NCBI GenBank assembly: GCA_946803715.1 | Contig: CAMPET010000069.1 | Span: 193,292 to 257,291 of the forward strand | Source: Beroe ovata | Lineage: Eukaryota; Ctenophora; Nuda; Beroida; Beroidae | Reading direction: 5' to 3' | DNA length: 64,000 nt | Part shown: positions 21,342 through 33,405 of the stretch, piece by piece | Layout of the letters: each line of letters opens with the position of its first letter | Numbering within the stretch: the stretch's first letter is position 1 | Made by a program: the position numbers and the translations under genes | The notes under the pieces: model-generated | The model's database searches: none | Told to the model about the DNA's origin: nothing | What the model saw: the letters and a program-made list of their open reading frames with translations, nothing else

Positions 21342-24153
21342 TGGTTAGATCAACAATTATTGTGACTAACCAAATATTTGGGGTATTTTAACGATATATT
21401 TTAACGATCTGAAATATTTAACGATTTTGGTTTCGGTTAGTTCTTTAATGTAGAGTTAAAATAATTGACCAAGTCTTAGTTCTAACCAGTTTTAGAAGTT
21501 ATATACTCGAATCACTTAAATGATAACCCAATCGATGAACTCCGATAACCCAATCAGTATGCAGAAAAGTGTAAGCGTTAAAGTTACTTTCTTCTGGACC
21601 TTTTTCTCAGTTATTCGTTTTTGACTAAATATTATGTTAAGATCCAAGCAAACGTTTTTTATTCTACGCAAACGATAATGTAAAGTAGAAAGCAACCATG
21701 TTCTTGAATCATATCATTCATTTACTAAAGAGCTAAGATATGCACAGATAATGAAAATAAGGTATTTGTGACTTAATTCTCTTCCCTTTTAGCTAGTGTT
21801 GGACACGGTCCTCAAGGGCAGCGTCAGCGCTTTCTTGATTACGTGAGTATAAACTTGTCGATATATAATCCGTATTCTCTTCTAGCATTCTATATCAATC
21901 ATGGAACTTTGGGTCATCTTGGCCCATGAAAACTGCTAAGTTTTGCAGAGTTTGCAGTTTCGGCCTGTACCAAATCCAAAATTTAGTTTGCGTACGCCGC
22001 GAAAACTTTTGTGTTATACGCGCTGCGCTCTCAGTCGAATTTGGGACGTACGCGCGCGCGCTTGCATGCTGTCCAAGCCGCGCATTCAAATTGCAATACT
22101 GTCGTTTGCTTGTTGCGTGTACATTCGTTGCTTGTACAGCACGTCTTTATTGTGTTTAGACCTGTGTATTATGCTATGCTGTATTCCACCAGCTTACTTT
22201 CCTCTCCGAAAATCACTATCCATTTTAGCTCAGTGTGTGATATGATATACTTAGTTCTCATAGCATGACTCAATAATATCACTTGAGTGGTTTCCTGATG
22301 ATAGAATTCATGTGCATCGCTCTGTACTATAGAAGTGCAGGGTCATTAATACTGCTCTTTACCGTGGTGTATACACTGTCACTCTGTGTGCTATCATATA
22401 TGTGCTGTGCGTGTAATAAACATCATAACAAGACTTTGCTCTGACTCAAGTTGCAGTTTTAGTGAACAATCCGCATTCTTTTCGAGAACTGGATACGGTC
22501 TGTCTTGCTGAAAGTTAGGTTTGTATGCATCTTGCTTATACTGTGTGTTTGTGTGCGTGTTGCAATCGAATATCGCATGGGCCACATCATCTCTGCCCTG
22601 ATTTTCTACTCCAATTCCTTCATCCAATGATATCCCCTCCAACAAACACATGACACAACATCAACCACGAGGTCCATCACATGCCTCAGTAATAGGATAA
22701 TTGGTAAACGTTGGCCAACTAATTCATGCACTGGATGATCCAGAAAAACAGGTTAAACACGATCCAGTTACCTACCAAACCGGTTTGACATCCTGTTTAC
22801 CCTGTTAACCATCGAGCAGTCTTTATAGAGCCAAACGAATTGCACTGGATTGTTTTTATGTTTGTTTTTCTGCAAAAATTTCCCAACGACTGCAAGATGA
22901 AACGTACTTTTTAAACTCGGATGTCACATTTTGGAGGAGTCAACCGGCAAGTTTGTCGTAGAGGTAAGGTTCATCTCGACTCACCTCTTCTATAGGAAGA
23001 AGAAGTTATTTACGGAGAAGTTTCCAGAAAGAGAATTTTTGTTCACGCAGTGCATCACATCATCCGGCATCCCACTCACACAAAATTATCATAATAAGTT
23101 GTCAGAAGTAGGAAATATTAGCACTTTTCCAGGCTGCATATACACACAGCTATTGCCACTATGATTGACGGTGACAATCATATTTCGTGGTATAATTACA
23201 CACGTATTGTATTGTTATGTCACGCCACCGTGCTCGTTCATCGTCATTATACCATTTTGAGACCACCCCTGCTTCCCCCCCTTGACCAGTCATATCTTCG
23301 CTAGCGTGGTATTAATCTGGGGTGTCTGTATGTGTGTGTGTGTGCTTCTTTGTGTTCATTCGGCCTATCTATGTACATTGTACAGTGTCCACTCTAAATT
23401 TAATAATGAGGATCTAAAGTATACTCTGTGCAAATTCTATACCGCTAAGGTATGAGTCTACACGTGTGTTTGTCAGTTCGCGTGTGTGATATGTCGGGAG
23501 TTTTGTTTATAATATTTAGTGATACACGTGGCAGTCTGATTGATGAATGTATAGCACTGCTTTCTATCACTACTAGGCCACACGCAATGTCCACATTGTC
23601 AATACATTGTGTGCCTAGCTCATTGATTATGTGGGCGTGTTATACCTATCAGCACATAATTGTTTAACTGTAAGCTCACTCTTCACCTTTCTGTAGGTGA
23701 TGTTATTTGCGGTCAGTCTGCGTCAGTCATAGTGCGTCAATACTGCCTTTACGTTATTCATATTTCCCATTCATTATTTGATTATCAATTTTCTCCTAAC
23801 AACATACGACACACTCAATACAATACGCACGCCGCACACTCAATACAATACGCGTGCTTGTCAACTGTGACACGCATTCGAAACATTCCAGATGCAGCGT
23901 TTTTTTCCGTACTGTATCGATTGACGTAAAAAGTACTGCCGACTAACATTGTAATACATCCCGGCAATCGCCTCAAATTTCCCTGAAAAGTCTCGAAATC
24001 TCCGCATGAGTATCCGATTTCTGATGATGGTTTAAACGCTGGGTTTTTAAATATCTGAAGAATGTTTAAAACACGTCAACGCGCTCGGATCAGTATTATT
24101 ATTCTCAGTCCCACGTGTAATATTTCTCTCTGTTTACTGTAGGTGGTGAGAAC
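21342..24153. other. Intergenic region upstream of the cytidylyltransferase gene
   Basis: 2.8 kb without a recognisable protein-coding gene. Two exon-like fragments have good splice borders but no identity: 21793-21842 (frame LVLDTVLKGSVSAFLI, flanked by TTTTAG and GTGAGT) and about 22930-22963 (ending GTCGTAGAG before GTAAGG). They could be 5' exons of the downstream gene or alternative 3' exons of the upstream one. A GC-rich CGTACGCGCGCGCG segment lies near 22045. An acceptor just before the cytidylyltransferase start (TTTACTGTAG at about 24142) implies at least one 5' UTR exon in this region. Confidence 0.45.
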
Positions 24154-26043
24154 ATGCCCAGTACTGCCCCGATATTCGATGAGCCGGCCAAATTGGTGAG
24201 TGACTCTCTCAAAAAGCGATGGTTCAATTTCCTCTCAATCTAAAAACTCAGTACAGCTCTTGTACAGCCTCTTGATTTCATCCCGAGATTAAAATCCGCT
24301 AAAACCTTCCTCAATACTCTAACTGTCTTAGGCGAGCAGTCTGCCTGCTAGACTAATTGGAGAGCCTCTGGAGGAGTACAAGGAGAAGTACGGACTGTTT
24401 GTCAATCCTGTGTCTGACAGAGCCAAGTACAAACACATTGACGGTGAGTATTCTCACAGACAGCAATATGAACATATGATGTCACCAGGATTACCTAAAT
24501 TTCCATCAAATTATGCCATATCCTGCGCTACTTAACCTAAATACTATTGCTCCGCAAGCGCTGAGCGGCTCCGTGGTTTGAACCTTTCAGTTCACAGTGT
24601 ACAATAGGAGCGCGCGACTTTTGCACTCATATTTGGCATTGTTAGTTATGTGAAACTCCTACCCAGGCAAAGATCGGATCAGGGTCTATGTGAGCGGTGT
24701 GTTTGACATGTTCCATTTCGGACATGCTCGGTACTTGATGCAGGCCAAGAACATGTTCCCCAACACGTACCTCATTTGTGGTGGTAAGTAATCCCCTCAT
24801 TCATTATACATCAGTGCTTGCTCAATCCTCATTCCTCCCTTCTCGTTATTTCCTCATGATTGTGAGGGAATCTCATCGATAACAAAGTATGCTCGTACAG
24901 CTGCTATCTCAATTGATCATGATTTAAACTTTTAGTAGAGTTTAGTTATTACCACAGACAATGTAAATTTTACCACAGATCAACATTACCACAGATCGAT
25001 AACCCCTTGTCTTTCCCACAGTTTCCGGTGGATCGACCACCCACGAACTGAAGGGACAGACTGTCTTCACCCAGGAGGAGAGGTTAGAGTGTGTCCGGCA
25101 CTGCAGATACGTGGACGAGGTTCTGTGCCCTAGTCCCTGGTTCCAGACTCTAGAGTTCCTGCAGGAACTTAAGGTGGGTGGGAAGATGTAATCTTGGAAT
25201 TACCGGTCAGAAATCCGATTCCGTTCGATTCTCACATACCGAATAACGAATCCAATCAATTGATCTATGCTAATTGTAATATCTGCCCTGCCTCACAGGT
25301 TGATTTCACTGTACAGAACCCCGAGCCGTACCCGTGTGGTGATGTTGCTGATATCTATCAGCCACTAAAAGATGCTGGTTAGTCGAAACATACCTTGATT
25401 TTCGACTAGAATCCCGATAATTCAAGGAAAATCTGACGTCACCAATTACTCAATTTCATTTTCAGGACTGTTCCTGCCCACTTTGAGGACGGAGGGTGTT
25501 TCCACCTCAGACTTCATTACCCGGATCATATCTGCATACGATCTGTACCTGGAGAGGAATCTCCTGCGGGGCGTATCGAGACATGACTTGGGAATCAACT
25601 TCCTCACGGTTCGTTGGAAAGTCTTGATGAAGATCCAGAATAATTATCCTCAATCTTTTTCTGTCATTTATTAACTTGTGGATCACTTTTGCAGGAGAAG
25701 CGGATGCAGGTTGCGAGACAAGTTGATATTGTATCGAAGAAGATAAATGGATTGATAGCAGGATTCATTCAGTTCTTCTACGCGCCGATTGTGAGTTTCG
25801 TCTTTGCATTCACTATGAAATTCTGTCAGACCCTTCTCCTTCACAAATGAGCATACGAAAACTGGAATTGAGAGTGTTTATAGTGAGAGTTTGATTCAAA
25901 TTTCACGCGGCAACATTTCACAGAGTGACCGAATTGTGGAGTACCTGAGTCCACCACCAACACTCCCGGACAATTCGGAACCGGCAGACAACCAGTCTGG
26001 GATCTATGAGGACAACAGAAAAACAGTCTCAGTACCAGAGTAG
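24154..26043 (+). CDS. PCYT1: Choline-phosphate cytidylyltransferase (CCT)
   Basis: Eight exons in phase: 24154-24195, 24332-24443, 24667-24783, 25022-25173, 25299-25377, 25466-25608, 25695-25790 and 25924-26043; 286 residues. The catalytic domain shows [20 protein letters not shown] with the HxGH nucleotidyltransferase motif, [26 protein letters not shown] and the [14 protein letters not shown] signature. Reaction: CTP + phosphocholine to CDP-choline, the rate-limiting Kennedy-pathway step. One catalytic domain only, so it is CCT rather than the two-domain ethanolamine enzyme. After the catalytic core only ~70 residues remain; the long amphipathic membrane-sensing helix of animal CCTs is mostly absent, replaced by a short helix ([16 protein letters not shown]) and a Pro-rich tail. 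An AATAAA lies near 26268. The next gene encodes the preceding enzyme of the pathway. Confidence 0.93.
24545..24632. repeat. Copy of a dispersed GC-rich repeat in a CCT intron
   Basis: GCTCCGTGGTTTGAACCTTTCAGTTCACAGTG and the following GGAGCGCGCGA resemble the unit at 9130-9195 (CTCCGTGGTTTGG, TTTTCAGTTCACTGAG, GGGGCGCGCAA). Another copy lies at about 49,726-49,815. Confidence 0.6.
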
Positions 26044-26742
26044 GTGTTACTTTGTGTATATTTTTGTTTTGGGCGTGGCAAGAAGTTGCACACGTATCGC
26101 ACGTGCATCTGCCAAGCCGTGCACCCTGTACGCATTTTATTTTCTTACTCATAAAGCTATCGTAAGTTAATCTTGAACTCGAATTATAAAAATTTATTTG
26201 TAGTCTCTGTACTTTCTTCTGATAAATACTGTTTAATGTTTCTTTCTAGTATTTTGGTTAAAATAACAAAATAAACTAAGTTAAGATGTTTTTCGACAGT
26301 TTTATGTGTTTTGGCCAAAATTAACGCGCTTGCATGCGGTTTGCTATGAATCATGGCCGTTTGATGTCAGGACCATCCCCAGTAATATATCAGCTTGTTT
26401 TTGTCTGTTTCTATTTCTGAGACTTCTTTTCTATAATTATTTCAGGAATTTAAGTTTTATTTTTCCCACTTCATTGAAAATAATCACAGTGATCCTTTGA
26501 ATGTAGATAGTGATACCGTATGCTCCATGCCATATCATCCTTTTCGAGGGGAAAATGCAAAATCGTCTCTAGCCATACTCCAATGCCATGCTGCAACTTC
26601 TCAATACCAAATCCATCCAGCAATCCCTGACGGTCACCAGCTGGTTATGATTACTTAATCTACCATGCAAGGGTGTTGGATCTTGTACCCCATACAATCA
26701 AAACCCCCAGTTGATTCTGTGTGAAGCATGCTGAAGTGACAG

Positions 26743-27987
26743 TTGTCTTCAAATTTGCCAAAACTCGAACTCTTCCACAGTAGAGACGCCCTGGACGAAC
26801 GGATAAGGATGCTCTGTCATCTGTACCTGGGCTGGCCCACGGAGCTTGTTTCTGTGAGACCCTTGGGCAAGGGGTGCACCAACCACGTCATCATAGCAAC
26901 GCTTACTGCTGATGGAGAGACCACTCCCAGTTTCCATGGTAACAAAGCGAGGATGGATGGCAATGATTTATCGTGTTTCAATGACGGACTTACTAACAAA
27001 GATCAGGAAGGATTCCTAGAAGAATTCGACTACAACCGTGCTGGGGATATGGATGATAACAAGAAAACAGTGACCAGGGAGGTTTTGGTGAAGTTGTACG
27101 GTTCGGTTATCCCAGGGAAGTTGGCGACGGATGTCTATGTGAACTGCTATCTGGGATCCATGGGACGGATCCCCAAAATTCTGGGACTGTTTGAAGGTGG
27201 GCGAATAGAGGAATTCCTGCCCTCGACCTGCATATCTCACGATAACTTTAGACTCCAGTACAGGAAGATAGTGAAGATGATCATGGAGTTTCAGAGTTTG
27301 TCCATGCCTGTGCCCAAGGAGGTTTTCCTGGTGAAACAGCTGAAGGAATTCAGTGATCGTGTAACCGTGGATAGAGAATTCTGGGTGGGGGAAGTTGACT
27401 GGTACTTGGACATTCTCTCCAAGATCGACTCCAACATGCAGCTCTCATTCTGCCACAATGACGTCAGCATGAACAACCTGCTCGTTCCAAACTCTGACCC
27501 TGAAAACCTGGTGCTGATTGACTGGGAGTACGCGTCGCACAACTACAGCCTGTTCGATATTGCCAACTACTGCTGCCAGCACCAGTACGATTTGTCGCAC
27601 CCTGTAGCTCCCTTCTTCCAGTTCAATGATCAGTGGTTGCCTTGCGATGCAGTCCTTCTTGACATCCTGAACATCTACAAAACATCGACCACACCTCCTG
27701 TTCATACTCCCTATATGGAACTACTTGCCCAGCTCAAATTCATGATAATGGGAAGTGAACTGTTCTGGACACTTTGGGCTTTGACCTTGGAGGTGAGTTA
27801 CAACATTGACCTCACGGACTATCTGGCTGCCAAACGAAATGGATATTTCCTAAAGAAGGAGCTCTATGCTGATGTTATCGAGGAGTTGGTCCTGGAAAAG
27901 TCGACGGAGAAGCCTCTTGATCATAATTCCCCAGAGTTTTTACTCAAGGAACAGGAAAACACTATCAGGGAAGAGGTCGTCTTATGA
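26743..27987 (+). CDS. Choline/ethanolamine kinase
   Basis: Frame of ~414 residues in one exon. The kinase signature FCHNDVSMNNLL (HxD-x4-N at His238, Asp240, Asn245) and the metal-binding IDWEYASHNYSLFDIANYCCQ (Asp260) are those of the choline/ethanolamine kinase family. The N-terminal nucleotide loop reads VRPLGKGCTNHV. A ~50-residue polar insertion (about 58-108) separates the first two strands. The frame is open from 26743, right after a possible acceptor (GTGACAG), but there is no ATG there: either a short upstream exon supplies the start, or Met at 26809 is used. It phosphorylates choline and/or ethanolamine with ATP; sequence alone does not settle the preference. The gene starts 700 bp downstream of CCT on the same strand. 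Confidence 0.9.
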   Translation: MSSNLPKLELFHSRDALDERIRMLCHLYLGWPTELVSVRPLGKGCTNHVIIATLTADGETTPSFHGNKARMDGNDLSCFNDGLTNKDQEGFLEEFDYNRAGDMDDNKKTVTREVLVKLYGSVIPGKLATDVYVNCYLGSMGRIPKILGLFEGGRIEEFLPSTCISHDNFRLQYRKIVKMIMEFQSLSMPVPKEVFLVKQLKEFSDRVTVDREFWVGEVDWYLDILSKIDSNMQLSFCHNDVSMNNLLVPNSDPENLVLIDWEYASHNYSLFDIANYCCQHQYDLSHPVAPFFQFNDQWLPCDAVLLDILNIYKTSTTPPVHTPYMELLAQLKFMIMGSELFWTLWALTLEVSYNIDLTDYLAAKRNGYFLKKELYADVIEELVLEKSTEKPLDHNSPEFLLKEQENTIREEVVL

Positions 27988-28589
27988 TACACTCATCCAA
28001 TGATTATTATGAAATTGACTTTGTTGATAGGAACTTCATATCACGGCTAGAATCTATGAATCATGAATAGGATATGATACTCATCTTTTTTTGCCCTAAT
28101 TCCTGAATTTCTCATTATGAGTTCTTTCTGCAACCTGGATCAGGACTGTCAACTGTGATGCTGATAGGATTAGGGATATGGGGCTTTTTTCAAGAGACAA
28201 TGTTTCTAGCAATCTAGGACCTTAGGATGGATATATTTCTTTGGTTTGAACTTTGAATTTCATGCTATCCGTAAAAACAGCTGTTAAATTAAACATTACA
28301 AATTGGACCTAAGTTGAGCAGCCATACTTCGATGATATCTCGGCCTGATAAAGCTCATTATCAAGTTAATTTCTGAATATTCTAGAATCTGGACTTATTT
28401 GCTGTATTTCATTCTATTTTTATACTCAATTGTTATAATTGCTGGATTGAAGACTGATCATCTATAATTGGTTAAATCTATAACCTCAATAATATTTGAA
28501 TCTAAAAGTTATCGTAACACATGATATGACGATATGTACCAAAACTAGAGCTACCTATCAGTACAAACTCAAAGCAAACTAGAATCAGT
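27988..28589. other. Convergent intergenic region
   Basis: AT-rich spacer between the kinase stop (+) and the protease stop (-). It holds both 3' UTRs; I see no other gene. Confidence 0.5.
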
Positions 28590-30044
28590 TCACTGTAACA
28601 CCAGCATGAGCCCAGTGAGCATCATAACAACCAGTCCACTCGCTGCCTGCCCACTGTGTCCAGCAGTATTCTTGATATGGTCACAATTCCCATCTTCTGG
28701 TTCATCACTCCCGTCCTGACAGTGTTGAGTAACGTCACAGAACAGCGCTTTCCTCACACATGCCGAGTTGTCTGTACACGGGTAGTATCCCTCCAGACAA
28801 GTCAGCTTGTCAGATGTCCCAGCCTCGTCAACTTCCCGAGCGGTCAGCGACGCGGTGGAGGATGGTCCATTGTCAACCGTTGTCAGGAGTAGGGTTAGAC
28901 CGGCGTCAGTTGTTGCGGTGAGGGTGGTTTCCTCGGTTAGGGAGTCTGTCACTTGGATTAGTGGACTGTCGGTCAGTATGTCCAACCCGTTGTAAACGTA
29001 GAGAAAACTGTTCTTGCCGAGCGATGCAGATTTGATGGTCACGCTCACAAACTTTCCCGGGGTTATCGGAGTAACTTTTTGGAGGAGGAAGGCGTGGTTC
29101 TTGAGGTCGGTGTAGTTGATATCGGTATCGGTTGAAGTGACAGATTGGGTTCCCTCTAAGTACTCAGCACCCTTTCCCATCTGTGTTGTGATCCAATCTT
29201 TGTAGAACAGCACATTGGCGTTCACATCATACGAATTTTCCTCAAGCTCCTCCGGGCCCCAGCTAACCAGAGCAACTTGGATGATGGAGTTGGAATCGTT
29301 AGGATCAGTTGTGAAGAGCGGACCACCGGAATCGCCAGTACCAGCTCTACTGCTCATGGGTGGCACGCCTGTACACATGTTGCCACCAGCTAGGTCCGTG
29401 TAGACGCTCTCGCAGTCACTCTGACCGACCACAGTGTACGGTAGCTTGAGCAGGACATTGGATGTAGAACCGGTTTCCGTTGTGCCATAACCAATGACAG
29501 TGATAGCTGCTCCCTCGTTGTAGAGAGCAGAATCGTCTGTGTCAGGCAGGTTGATGAGAGACACGTACTCGTTCAGAGTAACGTCAGTTGTCAGGAAGAT
29601 CAGTGCTATGTCATTGACAATGTTCACTGAGTCATAGTCCTCATGGACGATGTATCCCTCCACTTTCATATCCTGCATGTTGGGCTTCTCATCCCCACTG
29701 TCGATATCCCCCACTTCACCCACGTTCACCGCGAAGTCCCGGGGCAGGAAGAAGTTCTGGAGTCCATTGTCCTTGTCTGTGTCATGGACTATACAGTGGG
29801 CAGCTGTGAGGATCACATTCCTCGCGATGAGACTCCCTCCACACATGTTGAACTCGGAAGCCTCGCCGTCTGCATACGAAGTGGTGCCCATGAGGAAAGC
29901 AAAGAATGGGAATTCTTTGGAAACGGTCGATTCCCCGTTAACGATACGACGGACTCTACCCGTGGTCCTGACCCTTGCTCCTGCGGGAGTTAAGGCCCCG
30001 GACAGAACTAGGACTGCGAAACATAACCAGGAAAATTTAGACAT
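28590..30044 (-). CDS. Trypsin-like (S1) serine protease with LDLa domain, membrane-anchored
   Basis: Intronless coding exon, 484 residues from the Met at 30044. That start is chosen because it begins the signal peptide (MSKFSWLCFAVLVLSGALTPAGA) just after an acceptor (TTTCAG, 30060-30061); the frame extends 42 codons further upstream. Domains: activation site R-IVNGE (33-38), triad His83 (LTAAHC), Asp145 (NDIAL) and Ser239 (GDSGGP), so it should be catalytic. A beta-rich, CUB-like segment spans about 320-400 and an LDL-receptor class A repeat about 415-453 (CxxxxFxCDxxxxCxDGSDE pattern). The hydrophobic C-terminus (GLVVMMLTGLMLVLQ) is a GPI signal or membrane anchor. Oddity: the position equivalent to chymotrypsin 189 is Arg233 and Cys191 is Gly, so the S1 pocket is not trypsin-like. 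Confidence 0.9.
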   Translation of the reverse strand: MSKFSWLCFAVLVLSGALTPAGARVRTTGRVRRIVNGESTVSKEFPFFAFLMGTTSYADGEASEFNMCGGSLIARNVILTAAHCIVHDTDKDNGLQNFFLPRDFAVNVGEVGDIDSGDEKPNMQDMKVEGYIVHEDYDSVNIVNDIALIFLTTDVTLNEYVSLINLPDTDDSALYNEGAAITVIGYGTTETGSTSNVLLKLPYTVVGQSDCESVYTDLAGGNMCTGVPPMSSRAGTGDSGGPLFTTDPNDSNSIIQVALVSWGPEELEENSYDVNANVLFYKDWITTQMGKGAEYLEGTQSVTSTDTDINYTDLKNHAFLLQKVTPITPGKFVSVTIKSASLGKNSFLYVYNGLDILTDSPLIQVTDSLTEETTLTATTDAGLTLLLTTVDNGPSSTASLTAREVDEAGTSDKLTCLEGYYPCTDNSACVRKALFCDVTQHCQDGSDEPEDGNCDHIKNTAGHSGQAASGLVVMMLTGLMLVLQ

Positions 30045-30061
30045 GGCGGTAACAGTAACCT

Positions 30062-31889
30062 GAAATTTAGAAGCTATGTAGTGTTTGAGAGGGGATGGGG
30101 GGGACATAGTTAATAATGATACTGATAGCGCAGCAGGGGGCATCATTATGAAATTGGCCTGATGAGTCATGAGTTACAGTGATTGTATTATATTGATGAC
30201 TATCTAGTTGAAGTTCTACAATCGGTCATCGGGGGATTAGGATAAGCAATATTAGCTGCAGTTCACGGATACGCTGAAGAATGGACTAGTAAAAATGATC
30301 ATATCGATTGGACTAATTATAGATGATATTGATATCATTATCAATGGACTAGGATGCCAATTATAGATTAAGATACGTAGCTCTCAGATGTCTATAAAAC
30401 TCCAAGAGCTTATGCCCTACACTCCCCACGATCTCACTGAGAGTCTGAGAAATCAATCAGATCCAACTATAAAGAGTATAGACTGAGAGACAGTGAGATT
30501 TTTCCGATTAATGGTCGCATATATAGACTCTTCTTAACATGCATTTCATGATGCATCATCATGGCAACTTTTGTTGTAGTACTAGCTCTGCTAATGCTAA
30601 CATTCAATGAAATATCCACTTATATTTCTGAGAAATTATCATTGAATTAAAAACATACAGCAACAAAAAGAAAATGTGGCGGCATGATCATGCTAAGTTG
30701 CATCTCAGAACTCCTGAAAAAGCTAAAACTCTCTCAGATTGCCGTCTGCACTACTGCAGTATTATTTAAAAACAGCTAGTGCATAGTGCTACAACCAAGC
30801 TCAAAACGTCGGAACTGATCACGTGCACTCTTTGCAGCATGCTACAGACACCACTATGAGTTGCAGAGGAGAAATACTATCATCGGATGTGCGATTGTCT
30901 TAAAATCACTGATTCACCATCTCGAGATGCAAATAGATCTTTTTCTCATGAGCCAGATAGTAGACAAATGCTCGTGATTAAGTTTTAAACTCTCTCTTCC
31001 ACTCGGCTAGTCATTCCTCTTTGAGTAAAGTATTTCTCTTGTATCAGAGGATTGAAAATCTTATGACGGCCTTGTTCTGCAACGCACGACACACGTCACC
31101 GCAAGAAGCGCGCGCTGTAGCTTTTAATTTTATCCACGCGCGCGAAATTCACGATACAAAGCTTTAGCTACGGGCTCGATTGAGGAGATGTGGAGATGCT
31201 GTGTGTGTGATGACTGAATGAACACTTTTCATTGACACAGTCCGAGGGATAGGCCGAATAAGATGGAGTATAATAAACTGGGAGAAGTGAAACAAGATGA
31301 ATTCGGTGTTTAAATATAGTAAAACAAAGTTAGCATAGTAATTCCACATTAAAGAGATCCTCCCCATTCTCCAGTATTATATGCGATACCTATACATCAA
31401 CAACAATATCAAGCAAGTGTATATTATAGACCAAACAAAAGGAGCTCCCATAATAATAATATTTGGCGATGATTGGTTTAACTATATCATCCCTGTTCGT
31501 ATTGATTCGATTTGCATCACGGAGATCATTTTTACTGAATTCCTCAGTATAACTATGACGGGGCTTATAATATTGATGCTGAGAAAAAACCTACAAGAGC
31601 TGTAAGTCAGCAGGGATTAAGGAAGGATCTAAACTCTATCAATTCAAATACTCAAAAAGTCAATAGCGATAATATGAAAGAAAAACACTTGAGATTATCA
31701 ACTAGAAAATAGGTTGAGAAAACTACTCAAATTTAGTCAATACTCAATACACTGTCTTTGTCACTGTCAGTACAAGTTCCAAAAGTGTGAACTTTGTACA
31801 TTGTACATTGTGTGTACTGCAGCAAGGGAGGGTCAGGACTCCGGATCAAAGTCTGGTTATAACTTGGATTTACACTTCAATAACATCCA
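30062..31889. other. Intergenic region between protease and zinc-finger gene
   Basis: 1.8 kb, mainly AT-rich. The right part of the 5' UTR and the promoter of the protease should lie near 30.06-30.3 kb. No exon or RNA gene is recognised. Short GC-rich patches (GAAGCGCGCGCTG near 31105, CACGCGCGCG near 31136) match the GCGCGC tracts elsewhere. Confidence 0.45.

Positions 31890-33405
<1,516 letters not shown>

Noticed and set aside
29650-30063. Plus-strand 137-residue frame
   Set aside because: Antisense to the protease exon whose catalytic triad and signal peptide are unambiguous.
31164-31605. Short frames in the 30-31.9 kb spacer
   Set aside because: AT-rich composition, no motif, no matching splice signals; consistent with chance open frames.
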